Assembly (NCBI RefSeq): GCF_000817775.3
Contig: NZ_JTHE03000047.1
Location: forward strand, 1-47,833
DNA from: Lyngbya confervoides BDU141951
GTDB taxonomy: Bacteria > Cyanobacteriota > Cyanobacteriia > Thermosynechococcales > Thermosynechococcaceae
Reading direction: 5' to 3'
Length of the DNA stretch: 47,833 nt
A program made the translations under genes and the position numbers. The notes under the pieces are model-generated. The model did no database searches. It saw nothing but the letters and a program-made list of their open reading frames with translations, and was not told the DNA's origin. Positions 26,440-35,252 of the stretch are shown piece after piece (the stretch's first letter is position 1; every line of letters starts with the position of its first letter).

Positions 26440-27291
26440 CTAAAACTCCGGTTTGCTCACCGCGGCAGGGATGGTTCCCCTCTTACTGAGGGGGAGGCAC
26501 AGGGGGGTGCCCATAATCGGGTCAGGAATAATCCGACTGTCTAGGCCAAAAACGGTCTGCACGGTTTGCTCAGTGATTACCTGGTGCGGGGGGCCTTGAG
26601 CATAGATCGCCCCTGCCTTCATGGCCACTAGGTGATTGCCGTAGCGACAGGCTTGGTTCAGGTCATGCAGAACCATCACAATGGTTCGTTGCTGCTCTTG
26701 ATTGAGCTGGTAGAGTAAATCTAAAATCTCGATCTGGTGGGCTAAATCTAGATAGGTGGTGGGCTCATCCAGCAGCAGGATATCCGTATTTTGTGCCAGG
26801 GTCATGGCAATCCAGGCCCGCTGCCGCTGGCCTCCAGAAAGACGATGGAGTGCGATCGCCGCAAAGTCCTGCATCTGGGTTAGCGCTAGCGCCCAATTCA
26901 CCTGTTGTTCATCCTCCTGGGACCACTGCTGAAACCAGCCCTGATGCGGGTAGCGTCCCTGGGCAACTAAATCGCGCACCGTTAGTCCTTCCGGGGCGGT
27001 TGGCCCCTGGGGCAGCAGACTTAAGCGCCGTGCGATCGCCTTTGTTGAAAGCTGATTAAGGGAGTCAGATCCGAGATATACCTTGCCAGTCTTGGGTTTC
27101 AGGAGTCGCCCGAGTCCTTTGAGCAGTGTGGATTTACCACAGCCATTCGGCCCCACAAACACGGTGATTTTGCCCTGGGGAATTGCCAGATCTAAGTCTT
27201 GAATAATGATGTTGCCTTCGTAGGCCAGACTCAGTTTCCGAGCGGTAATGGCGTAGGACTGGGATTCATAGAGCTGGGGTTCAAGAGTCAT
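26440..27291 (-). CDS. Iron-siderophore ABC importer ATPase (FecE/FepC-like)
   Basis: Cytosolic ATPase of a siderophore importer. Walker A is [17 protein letters not shown], the Q-loop region [12 protein letters not shown], signature [17 protein letters not shown], Walker [14 protein letters not shown] and H-loop VLHDLNQA. The segment [16 protein letters not shown] is typical of FecE/FhuC proteins. Its ATG overlaps the preceding permease stop by 4 bp (translational coupling). It should pair with the permeases at 27288 and 28435 and the binding lipoprotein at 18270. Confidence 0.93.
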   Translation of the reverse strand: MTLEPQLYESQSYAITARKLSLAYEGNIIIQDLDLAIPQGKITVFVGPNGCGKSTLLKGLGRLLKPKTGKVYLGSDSLNQLSTKAIARRLSLLPQGPTAPEGLTVRDLVAQGRYPHQGWFQQWSQEDEQQVNWALALTQMQDFAAIALHRLSGGQRQRAWIAMTLAQNTDILLLDEPTTYLDLAHQIEILDLLYQLNQEQQRTIVMVLHDLNQACRYGNHLVAMKAGAIYAQGPPHQVITEQTVQTVFGLDSRIIPDPIMGTPLCLPLSKRGTIPAAVSKPEF

Positions 27292-28352
27292 GGCTGGCGA
27301 TCGCGGATCAAGAGATATAAAAAGTAGGGTGCGCCCACAAGGGCGGTGATAATCCCACAGGGCAGTTCAATCGGAGCAAAGGCCAATCGGCCAATCAAAT
27401 CGGATAAAACTACCAGCGCCCCGCCGGTGAGGGCCGCGACCGGAAGCAACCCTTCGTGGGAAGGTCCCACCAGTTGACGCCCGAGATGGGGAGCCATGAG
27501 ACCCACAAAACCAATGCTGCCGGCGGTGGCTACCGCCGATCCAGCCAGGGCAACGCTACTCAAAAGCAGCATCGCTCGCTGTAGCTCAAGACGACTGCCG
27601 AGATTGCGGGCTACCTCATCGCCGAGCTGCAAGGCATTGAGTTCTCGGCTCATCAACCCGGCCAGCAGACCAAACCCAATCAGCCAGGGCAAAAATGCCC
27701 CTAACTGCTCCCAACTGCGCCCGTAAACGCTCCCTGCCAGCCACACCAGAGCCTGGCTGACGCTATAGATGTTCCCAAAGGTAATCATCACATCGGTGAT
27801 TGCTCCGGCAATGAGGCTAAACCCTATCCCCACTAAAATTAGGCGCATCGGCGAACTGCCTTCGTTCCAGGCCAAAAAGTAGATGAGTAGGGCAATGGTC
27901 AATGCACCGCCAAAGGCGGCGAGGGGAAGCAGCGCAACGGGAACCCCAGGAAATACAACAATCAGGGTCACCGCCGCTAGGGCAGCGCCAGCATTAACAC
28001 CAATAATATCGGGGGCTGCTAGAGGATTGCGGGTGATGCCCTGGGTGAGGGTCCCCGCGATCGCCAGGGCTACGCCCACGCCCCAGGCCACCAGCGTGCG
28101 AGGCAGGCGCAGGGTGTTGACGATGAACCCATCGTCTGAATTGGCCGTGGGCCAACCCACCAGGGTCTTGATTACATCCAGGGGTGACACCGGATATTCT
28201 CCTTGCCCCAGACTCCAGACCATGCCCATCAGGGTGACAAGGGCCAGTCCCAGCAGGACATTTGGCACGCGACGATCCAGCCGAAAGGAGAATCGGGGCG
28301 ATCGCCAAGTCAACCAGCGAGTTTTTGGGAACTGTTTTTTACTGATCACCAA
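27288..28352 (-). CDS. Iron-siderophore ABC importer permease (FecCD family)
   Basis: A FecCD/BtuC-type permease with about nine to ten membrane segments. Family motifs are [52 protein letters not shown], and the end [11 protein letters not shown]. With the gene at 28435 it forms the heterodimeric channel of a type II importer. It overlaps the ATPase gene by 4 bp and follows the other permease by 82 bp. The basic first 25 residues precede the first helix. The ATG at 28352 is a workable start, although the second permease might be expected to start closer to its neighbour's stop. Confidence 0.93.
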   Translation of the reverse strand: MVISKKQFPKTRWLTWRSPRFSFRLDRRVPNVLLGLALVTLMGMVWSLGQGEYPVSPLDVIKTLVGWPTANSDDGFIVNTLRLPRTLVAWGVGVALAIAGTLTQGITRNPLAAPDIIGVNAGAALAAVTLIVVFPGVPVALLPLAAFGGALTIALLIYFLAWNEGSSPMRLILVGIGFSLIAGAITDVMITFGNIYSVSQALVWLAGSVYGRSWEQLGAFLPWLIGFGLLAGLMSRELNALQLGDEVARNLGSRLELQRAMLLLSSVALAGSAVATAGSIGFVGLMAPHLGRQLVGPSHEGLLPVAALTGGALVVLSDLIGRLAFAPIELPCGIITALVGAPYFLYLLIRDRQP

Positions 28353-28434
28353 GCTGGGGATAAGTTAATAAAATTTTTTCTCAATGGTAAAGGCGAAGGT
28401 TCCCCGACCGCAAGTCCCCTGAGCCCGCGATCCG

Positions 28435-29454
28435 TTAGCGTTTGATTTGATGGCGGGTCAGGTAAATAAAGAAGGGTGCCCCCAGCAGGGGCATGATTAG
28501 GCCCACAGGCAGCTCTTGGGGTTGAATGAGCAGGCGGGCAGAAATATCGGCAACCAGCAGCAAAATTGCCCCCAAAATCGCAGAGTAGGGCAAAATCCAG
28601 CGGTAGTCTACTCCCACCCAGAAGCGCACCAGATGGGGCACAATCAGCCCAATAAAGCCAATTGGGCCGGCGATCGCCACCGATCCACCCGCCAGCAGCA
28701 CCACGCTCAGGGCCGCCAGCCCCTTGATCGCTGCCGTATTCTGCCCTAATCCCTGGGCAAGGTCGTCCCCTAAACTCAGGGTCGTGAGCTGTTTGCCCAG
28801 CAGCAGCGCTAGCAGCATGCCCAGGCCCAAGTAGGGCAGCACCTGCTGCACCAGGGCGACGTCTCGCCCGGCCACGGACCCCGCCAGCCAGAAGCGAATT
28901 TCTTCCAGGGCGCGCTGACTGAGAATGAGCAATCCTAGGGTTAGGGAAGAGACCAAGGCAGTTAAAGCCGCGCCAGCAATGGTGAGATTCAGCGGCGTCA
29001 GCCCGCCCCGTCCGAGCGATCCCAGACCGTAAACGGCGATCGCGGCAATTCCAGCCCCCAGGAGTGCAAATCCCGCGTAAATGCTCAAGGACCCGGTGCC
29101 CAGCCAGACAATGGACCCCACCACAGCCAGGGCGGCTCCGGCATTAATCCCCAAAATACCCGGATCGGCCAGGGGATTGCGGGTGAGCCCCTGCATGATG
29201 GCCCCCGCCACGGCCACCGCGCTGCCCACGAGCAGGGCGGTGATCGAGCGGGGCAGCCGAACCGTGCGGATAATCAGCTGCGGGGTGGAGCCATCAAAGG
29301 CGGTGAGGGACTGATAAACCGTTTGGGGACTGATATCGGCCACCCCCAGGACAAGACTGGCCACCAGGCACAGCAGCAGGAGAATGCAGCCCAGAACCAG
29401 ACCCAAGCCCAGGGGCAGGGGCGATCGCCGACGGTGCGCTAAACTAACGGTCAC
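28435..29454 (-). CDS. Iron-siderophore ABC importer permease (FecCD family)
   Basis: First gene of the minus-strand importer trio. FecCD-family features are VRLPRSITALLVGSAVAVAG, TRNPLADPGILGINAGAALA, PIGFIGLIVPHLVR, and the end LGAPFFIYLTRHQ. Nine to ten membrane helices are visible. It should pair with the permease at 27288 in the inner membrane. Its promoter lies in the 189-bp gap shared with the divergent antiporter gene, where TTTTTATC and similar AT-rich elements near 29465-29490 weakly resemble a Fur box (about 10 of 19). Confidence 0.93.
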   Translation of the reverse strand: MTVSLAHRRRSPLPLGLGLVLGCILLLLCLVASLVLGVADISPQTVYQSLTAFDGSTPQLIIRTVRLPRSITALLVGSAVAVAGAIMQGLTRNPLADPGILGINAGAALAVVGSIVWLGTGSLSIYAGFALLGAGIAAIAVYGLGSLGRGGLTPLNLTIAGAALTALVSSLTLGLLILSQRALEEIRFWLAGSVAGRDVALVQQVLPYLGLGMLLALLLGKQLTTLSLGDDLAQGLGQNTAAIKGLAALSVVLLAGGSVAIAGPIGFIGLIVPHLVRFWVGVDYRWILPYSAILGAILLLVADISARLLIQPQELPVGLIMPLLGAPFFIYLTRHQIKR

Positions 29455-29643
29455 GACATCACATTGTTGATAAAAATTCTTAAATCAGCATAGCGGATTA
29501 AGTCATGACTAAACCCCCGATCATTCATCCAGTAGTGGACTGGTTGGGACCGGCTGGCTCCCAAGAAACCTTTGACCCGCATCCTGCAACGGGCGATGGG
29601 CTGTGGTAACGCACTTCTGTCGGGTGTGAGATAATCGCACCTG

Positions 29644-31308
29644 ATGAGCGCCCTCTTAGCCCAAAGAACTGGTGTGTCCAATTTTCTTTTTCCCCAGGTT
29701 CAGCAATTCTCAGCGCTAGCACAGACCCCCGCAATGCCAGCAACAGAATTTACGGGTCTGGTCAGCACTCTCATTGTGCTGCTCCTGGTGGCCACTGGGG
29801 TTGCCCTGATTACCCGGCGGCTCCGGATTCCCTACGTCGTGGGCTTGGTGCTGGCGGGGCTAGCAATCACCAAACAGGCGCTGCCCCAATCGGTTGGCCT
29901 GAATTCCGATGTCATTCTGAACCTGTTTCTCCCGATTTTGATTTTTGAGGCGGCCATTAATACGGATATTAGCCGTTTGCGGAGCACCATCAAACCCATT
30001 GCCTTGCTCGCGGGTCCGGGCGTCCTGCTTTCGTCTGTGATTACGGCGGTGCTGTTGCAGAGCTGGTTGGACCTGGCCTGGATTACGGCGGCAGCCGTGG
30101 GAGTCATCCTTACCATTACCGACACCGTTTCGGTGATTGTGGCGTTTCGGGGGATTCCGGTGCCTGCCCGCCTCACCACCATTGTGGAGGGCGAAAGCCT
30201 GTTTAATGACGGCATCGCGCTGGTGTTGCTGAGTCTGATTACGACCATTCATCGTCAAGGGTCCTTTAGCCTGAGCGAGGGCATTGAGCAAATGGTGATC
30301 GCCTTTGTGGGGGGAGGCGCCCTGGGCGTGGGCCTGGGATACCTGTGCGTGGGGCTGTTTCGTCAATTAGACGATGCCCTGAGCAATATTTTGCTGACGG
30401 TAGCGGTCTCCTTGGGCACCTTTCAGATTGGTCAGGCCCTGGGGGTGTCCAGCGCAATTGCGGTGGTCATTGCGGGGCTGGTGATTGGGAATTTAGGCTT
30501 TCGAGGCACCTCAGCCTCGACCCGAGTCACCCTGTTAAACTTTTGGGAATATGCCGGTTTTGGGGTCAATACCTTCATCTTTCTGCTCGTGGGCATTGAG
30601 GTTGAGCCTCGCATCTTAATGCAGACCATTCCAGCCGCCCTGTTAAGTGTGGTGGCTTATCAAATTGGCCGAATTCTGACGATTTATCCGCTGCTCTTTC
30701 TGTTGCGGTTCTTCGATCGCCCCTTGCCCTTTCGCTGGCAGCATGTGTTAATTGCAGGGAATGTCAAGGGTTCTCTGTCGATGGCCCTGGCCCTCAGTCT
30801 GCCGCTTACCCTGCCCAATCGACCTGAGGTGATCCCCCTGGTGTTTAGTACCGTTCTGGTGTCCTTAGTGGGCCAGGGGGTGAGTCTGCCGTGGTTGGTC
30901 AAGCGACTCAATCTCTCCAAACCCTCAGCGACCCGGCAGCGCATGGAAGCGCTGCGGCTAACCATGATCACGGCGAAGGCTGCCCAGGAAGAACTCCAGC
31001 ATTTGTTGCAGTTTGGCAGCTTGCCGAAGTCTCTCCACGAGGAACTGTTTGCCTCCTATCAAGCTCGCATTGCCGCCTCGGAACGAGAGCTCCGGGACCT
31101 GTACAACCAACGGATGGCGGACGGTCTGGATCAGGAAGGGTCGCCCTGGGAAAAACACAGTGACCTGGATAGCACCCTGCGCCGTCTTTATCTGGCTGAA
31201 AAGGGCGCCATTAACGATGCCTTACGCCAGGGATTACTGTCGGAGGAAGCGACCCAGGCCTATCTGCAGGTCTTGGATGAAAAGCTACTGTCGCTCAGGG
31301 ATGACTAA
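29644..31308 (+). CDS. CPA1-type cation/proton antiporter
   Basis: An inner-membrane Na+(K+)/H+ antiporter of the NhaP/CPA1 class. About twelve hydrophobic segments span ~40-430, with DTVSVIVAF, GESLFNDGIALVLLSL (the ND ion-binding motif) and GNVKGSLSMALALSLP. The last ~130 residues are a charged, helical cytosolic tail (EELFASYQARIAASERELRDLYNQR). It begins with a short hydrophilic leader; the real start could be a later Met such as that at MPATEFTGL. It stands alone, divergent from the siderophore permease gene. It has no obvious iron role; ion or pH homeostasis is the family function. Confidence 0.9.
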   Translation: MSALLAQRTGVSNFLFPQVQQFSALAQTPAMPATEFTGLVSTLIVLLLVATGVALITRRLRIPYVVGLVLAGLAITKQALPQSVGLNSDVILNLFLPILIFEAAINTDISRLRSTIKPIALLAGPGVLLSSVITAVLLQSWLDLAWITAAAVGVILTITDTVSVIVAFRGIPVPARLTTIVEGESLFNDGIALVLLSLITTIHRQGSFSLSEGIEQMVIAFVGGGALGVGLGYLCVGLFRQLDDALSNILLTVAVSLGTFQIGQALGVSSAIAVVIAGLVIGNLGFRGTSASTRVTLLNFWEYAGFGVNTFIFLLVGIEVEPRILMQTIPAALLSVVAYQIGRILTIYPLLFLLRFFDRPLPFRWQHVLIAGNVKGSLSMALALSLPLTLPNRPEVIPLVFSTVLVSLVGQGVSLPWLVKRLNLSKPSATRQRMEALRLTMITAKAAQEELQHLLQFGSLPKSLHEELFASYQARIAASERELRDLYNQRMADGLDQEGSPWEKHSDLDSTLRRLYLAEKGAINDALRQGLLSEEATQAYLQVLDEKLLSLRDD

Positions 31309-31336
31309 GCCGGGATGGCTAAGCAAGCAGGGATGA

Positions 31337-32017
31337 CTAGGCAGAGCACAGTCCTAAAAAGTCGAGCATTTGCCGAACGAGTTCAGGTTTGGTCACGGCC
31401 AGGATGGTGGACCCTCCTTCCAGGAGGGTGCTGCCGTTGGGGATGACTAGATCTTCGTGAGGATGTGCCTGATAGCCAATGATGAGGGTACCTACAGGAA
31501 AATGAGGATCCTTTGCAATTTCGGCCAGGCTCCGTCCAACGATATAGCACTCCTGGGGAATGGTTAGTTTGATAACCTCAATTTGCCCCTGCTCAAAGTG
31601 CATCATGGCGTCCACTTGTGGATATTCAATGGCGTTGACGACTCGGTTAATGGAGAGTTCAGTGGTGCTGATGATGTGGGTGGCTCCAGCGAGTTGATAA
31701 GGTTCCGCAAAATCGCGATCGCGCATCCTTACCACAATCTGCGGGACCTGGTAGTGCTTTGAAAGGGTCACCAACGCCAAATTGAGGGCATCTTCTCGTA
31801 GGCAGGCAATGACAATATTGGCTTTGCGAATCCCCGCCTCTAACAGCGTTGTCGTATTGACTGCACTGCCCTCAAAGGCCATGACGCCAATTTTTTCACG
31901 GGCATAGTCACAGGCTAAGGCATCTGCATCTACCACGGCAACGGTGTACCCCATGTGGAGCAGCGCCTTGGCCAGTTCCAACCCCATCATTCCAGCCCCC
32001 CCAATCAAAACGTACAA
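31337..32017 (-). CDS. TrkA-type NAD-binding K+ channel regulator
   Basis: N-terminal RCK/TrkA-N domain with a Rossmann signature VLIGGAGMMGLELAKALL (GxGxxG type) and a VDAD acidic end to the second strand. TrkA-C follows from ~135 (VIKLTIPQECYIVGRSLAEI). Such proteins bind NAD(H) or nucleotides and gate K+ transport. No channel subunit is in the window. It is convergent with the antiporter gene, 28 bp apart, so functional pairing is possible but not shown. Confidence 0.88.
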   Translation of the reverse strand: MYVLIGGAGMMGLELAKALLHMGYTVAVVDADALACDYAREKIGVMAFEGSAVNTTTLLEAGIRKANIVIACLREDALNLALVTLSKHYQVPQIVVRMRDRDFAEPYQLAGATHIISTTELSINRVVNAIEYPQVDAMMHFEQGQIEVIKLTIPQECYIVGRSLAEIAKDPHFPVGTLIIGYQAHPHEDLVIPNGSTLLEGGSTILAVTKPELVRQMLDFLGLCSA

Positions 32018-32168
32018 GGCCGTCTCCTTTTGCTTGTGAATTTCCAGAGTTAGAGTCTGACTCCCAGGCTAGCCAACCCCGCTTAGCCAACCCCTATGCT
32101 CAACTGTTTCAAGGTTCGCGTCAAGATCCCTCAGCCCCCTCTCGATCAACACAGGCCCCTCGGCTTTC

Positions 32169-32576
32169 CTAGGGTTTCTGAGTGGCGATCGCCAGCTTGG
32201 CCCCTGGTACCTGCCGCACCTGATCCATAATTGCAACAATCAAACCATGGTTAACTGCCTCATCGGCATTGATGATCACCGTGACTGGATCCCCAGACTG
32301 CGCCTCCTGCCGAACCTGGGGCTGGAGATCGGCCAAAGCAATCGGACGGCGGTTGAGCGAAAGCTGACCGCTCGGATCGATGGTGAGCGTGAGCTTGGTG
32401 GCCATCTGCTGCTTGGCCGTTTGCGCTTGGGGCAGGTTGACGGGCAGGCCCTCGCTGCGATTTAAAAAGAGCGTGGCAATAATAAAGAAGGTCAAAATCG
32501 CAAAGATGATGTCAATCATCGGCACGATATTAATCTGTCCGGGGATATCTGGTTCATCGGGTAAGCGCATAGCCAT
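32169..32576 (-). CDS. exbD: ExbD, TonB-system proton channel subunit
   Basis: ExbD/TolR family, 135 residues from the ATG at 32576 (MAMRLPDEPDIPGQ). One membrane segment (IIFAILTFFIIATLFL) is preceded by NIVPMID, with the conserved Asp that carries protons. The C-terminal periplasmic domain includes TVIINADEAVNHGLIV. The frame stays open to 32681, but those codons lie inside exbB. It overlaps the exbB end by 23 bp, so translation is coupled. With ExbB it energises TonB, encoded divergently from 33450. Confidence 0.93.
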   Translation of the reverse strand: MAMRLPDEPDIPGQINIVPMIDIIFAILTFFIIATLFLNRSEGLPVNLPQAQTAKQQMATKLTLTIDPSGQLSLNRRPIALADLQPQVRQEAQSGDPVTVIINADEAVNHGLIVAIMDQVRQVPGAKLAIATQKP

Positions 32577-33207
32577 CCTCCTGACGCTCGTACTGCTGAC
32601 GGTAAAGTAGCTCAAGCTGCCCCCCATATTCTTGAATGAGAGCGGTTTGACGCTGGTAAATGCCGCGAAAGGTATTGGCAAACATCAGGGTCACAATGGC
32701 CACGATGAGACCCGTTGCCGTGGACACGAGTGCTTCGCTAATCCCACCGGTCACTTGTAAGGTTTGCGTGCCACCAATATTGCCCAGGTTCAGGGAAGCA
32801 AAGGATCGAATTAACCCCGTCACCGTTCCCAATAGACCCAGCAAGGGCGACACCATGACAATGGTGTCAAAGGCCGTGGTAAACCGCTTCAAGATGGGGA
32901 TCTCTGCCTGAGCTTCGGTTTCCAGAGCGAGGCGAAACTCCTCAGGATTAGGGCGGTCAAGGGAAAGCGCGGCGATGAAAATTCGCACGATGGGCAGATC
33001 AAGGTTCCGCTTCAGGCAGATCAAGGTTTCATCCAGCCCCGCCTCCTTGTAAAGTCCCAGTGCCACGCGCACCACGCGACGTTGACGACGCGTGACGCGA
33101 AACCAAAAACGTAACCGCTCGGCAATTAGCGCGATCGCCACAATGGACAGCACCAGGAGGGGAATCATCACCACCCCGCCTGCGACCAGAAGCTGAATAA
33201 CCTGCAT
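32554..33207 (-). CDS. exbB: ExbB, TonB-system motor subunit
   Basis: MotA/TolQ/ExbB family, 217 residues. Three membrane segments are visible: the first at residues 5-30 (VMIPLLVLSIVAIALIAER), then FDTIVMVSPLLGLLGTVTGLI and VSTATGLIVAIVTLMFANTF. The family motif GLLGTVTGLIRSF is intact. The ATG at 33207 is preceded by GGAAGGAGG, an excellent ribosome-binding site. A Fur-box-like sequence lies ~25-40 bp further upstream. The exbB-exbD pair is divergent from tonB and probably shares iron control with it. Confidence 0.94.
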   Translation of the reverse strand: MQVIQLLVAGGVVMIPLLVLSIVAIALIAERLRFWFRVTRRQRRVVRVALGLYKEAGLDETLICLKRNLDLPIVRIFIAALSLDRPNPEEFRLALETEAQAEIPILKRFTTAFDTIVMVSPLLGLLGTVTGLIRSFASLNLGNIGGTQTLQVTGGISEALVSTATGLIVAIVTLMFANTFRGIYQRQTALIQEYGGQLELLYRQQYERQEDGYALTR

Positions 33208-33229
33208 AGGGAAGGAGGTCCAGTTTGAT

Positions 33230-33248
33230 GAGAATCTATTTCATTATG
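33230..33248 (-). promoter_or_regulatory. Candidate Fur box upstream of exbB
   Basis: GAGAATCTATTTCATTATG matches the consensus GATAATGATAATCATTATC at 12 of 19 positions by hand, including TCATTAT. It lies just upstream of the exbB ribosome-binding site, where a repressor would block transcription. A weaker match (10 of 19) overlaps 33428-33446 directly before tonB. Confidence 0.4.
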
Positions 33249-33449
33249 ATCAGACCATAGTTTTTCACCTTTTTCAACAAGTGCTCAAGGATGTGGGAGA
33301 CAAAGCCTGGATGTATTTTCTGATTATTAGCCACAAAGCCTTTATTTGTCGGCTTTTCAGGCGATCTATCAAAATCCTCTATTGAAAACTAATATTGTTT
33401 AAACTACTCTAGACTGAGATCTTGAAAGAAAGTATTTTCAATAAATTCC

Positions 33450-35177
33450 ATGGCAGTCAGTCCGCTTGCCCATGACCAGCGCAATAGAGAACAGCGATCG
33501 CTCCGCCAGTTTTTAGGCTGGAGCGTACCGGGTTCCGTCCTGCTGCATGTCCTTGTGCTCGGGGGAATTGTGGGGGCGATGCTGCAGCGGCCGGATCTGT
33601 CCTTTCCGGAGGAGGCTGTGGAGATCACCCTGGTGGATATCCCGGTGGATGCGCCTGATCTGCCAGAAGACAGGCTGATGGAAGCAGAGCCAGAGGCTTT
33701 AGACCGGCCAGAGCTGGAAACAGCAGAGCCGGAAACGCCCGCGGAGAGCGATACCATCACCTTTGACGATCCTGCGATTCAACCGACTCCTCAACCCAAT
33801 GCCCAGCCTAAGGATCCCCTCGCGCCAGCGCCAGAGGGTGTGGAAGCGCAGGCTGAACCAAGGGAGGCTGAACCAGAGGAGGCTGAGCCCGTGATAGAAC
33901 CAAAGGAGGCTGAGCCCGTCACAGAGTCCACTCCGCCCCCCGATCCGCAACCCGAGGTGGCCGCAGCCCCTCCCGAGTCCCAGACCCCAGCCACGGAACC
34001 CTCTCCTGAGTCATCGAGTCCGGCGTCCGTCGCCGCAGCTGAGCCCACGGCCACCCCAACTGCAGACGCGAGTCCAGAGAACTCTCCTGAGGAGGAGGCC
34101 TCTTCCAAAACAGCGGATCAAGATTCGGCCCAGTCTCAGACTCAGTCGCTCACCGGGTCAGATCCGGCCTCGAGATCCACCTCCCCCCCCCTCAAGCCCA
34201 GATCAAATTCACCGGCTAGGGGCCGCCCCTCGTCCTCCCAAGCCGCCCTGAATAATCCCAGCCCTTCTCGGCCCAGCGCGGCCCAGTCCTCAGATCCGAA
34301 ACCGGATCCACCCTCCAAGCCACAGGCCGAGAAGGGGGGAGGCCAAGGGCGATCGCGGCGGGGCGGGGTTGGATACACCAAGGATGCCGATTCCCGTGTC
34401 ACGGCGGGACTCTCGGAACGGTTTTTGCCGGTCTATGACGACAGCGGCAAACTGATTGATCTAAAGCTGGAGCGATCCACAGGCGATCCGGAGCTAGATC
34501 GGGCCATTGAAGCCGACAAAAAGCAGTTTTTAAAGAAAGTGCGCAAGCAGCTTGAGTCCCTCCCCGAAAGCGATCGCGGCAAGGCGGTTCGACTCACCTT
34601 TGAGCAAAATGATCTCAATGCTCGTGAGCGCGCCCAGGCAAGGCAAAATCGGGAGCTATCGGCTCAGCGAGAGCGTGAACGGCAGGCGGCGCGGCAGGCC
34701 CAGGATCAGCAACGCCCCCCCACCACAGGCTTTGGCGTGGATGTTCCCCCTGTTGCTAACACCCAGCCCCCGGAAACGCTCCCGGCAGATGCCTATCAGC
34801 CGTCCTTGCTGCCAAGTTCCACCCCCACGCCAAGCGCGGAGAGGGAGGACGGTCACGAGTCAACCCCACCAGCGTCCACTCAACCGCCTCCAGAACCGGC
34901 GTCGGAGCCCCCGGAACAGACTGACGAACCCCCTCCAGAGCCCGTGTATGAGCCTCCTCCAGAGCCCGTGTACGAACCCCCTCCAGAGCCCGTGTATGAG
35001 CCTCCCCCAGAGCCTGTGTATGAGCCTCCCCCAGAGCCTGTGTATGAGCCTCCCCCAGAGCCTGTGTATGAGCCTCCTCCAGAGCCTGTGTACGAGCCTC
35101 CTCCAGAGCCCGTGTACGAGCCTCCTCCAGAGCCTGTGTACGAGCCCCCTCCCGGCTTAGAGCCTCCCCTGGAGTAG
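33450..35177 (+). CDS. tonB: TonB-like energy transducer with Pro/Glu/Tyr repeat tail
   Basis: The N-terminus has a single membrane anchor (residues ~24-48, SVPGSVLLHVLVLGGIVG) with the S-x3-H pair that TonB uses to contact ExbB-ExbD. Residues ~55-305 are a long Pro/Glu/Ser/Thr-rich periplasmic spacer. At ~305-395 is a TonB C-terminal-like domain (FLPVYDDSGKLIDLKLERS and AVRLTFEQND), where receptor contact is expected. Unusually the chain then continues ~175 residues, through a Gln/Arg-rich stretch and Pro-rich linker to nine exact PPPEPVYE repeats. In typical TonB the receptor-binding domain is at the C-terminal end. It starts 242 bp from exbB (divergent) and is followed 75 bp later by a permease gene. 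Confidence 0.85.
   Translation: MAVSPLAHDQRNREQRSLRQFLGWSVPGSVLLHVLVLGGIVGAMLQRPDLSFPEEAVEITLVDIPVDAPDLPEDRLMEAEPEALDRPELETAEPETPAESDTITFDDPAIQPTPQPNAQPKDPLAPAPEGVEAQAEPREAEPEEAEPVIEPKEAEPVTESTPPPDPQPEVAAAPPESQTPATEPSPESSSPASVAAAEPTATPTADASPENSPEEEASSKTADQDSAQSQTQSLTGSDPASRSTSPPLKPRSNSPARGRPSSSQAALNNPSPSRPSAAQSSDPKPDPPSKPQAEKGGGQGRSRRGGVGYTKDADSRVTAGLSERFLPVYDDSGKLIDLKLERSTGDPELDRAIEADKKQFLKKVRKQLESLPESDRGKAVRLTFEQNDLNARERAQARQNRELSAQRERERQAARQAQDQQRPPTTGFGVDVPPVANTQPPETLPADAYQPSLLPSSTPTPSAEREDGHESTPPASTQPPPEPASEPPEQTDEPPPEPVYEPPPEPVYEPPPEPVYEPPPEPVYEPPPEPVYEPPPEPVYEPPPEPVYEPPPEPVYEPPPEPVYEPPPGLEPPLE
34929..35144 (+). repeat. 24-bp tandem repeat, nine copies, in tonB
   Basis: Nine in-frame units, each encoding PPPEPVYE, differ only at synonymous positions (for example TAT/TAC, CCC/CCT). 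The amino-acid repeat is perfectly kept while the DNA drifts, which suggests selection on the protein. Copy number could vary by slippage. Confidence 0.95.
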
Positions 35178-35252
35178 CGGAGAAAGCGGCCCGCTCAGAT
35201 CCCGAAATCGTTAGCTTTACTGTTTTTTTTTGACTTACCGCGATTTACCGCT

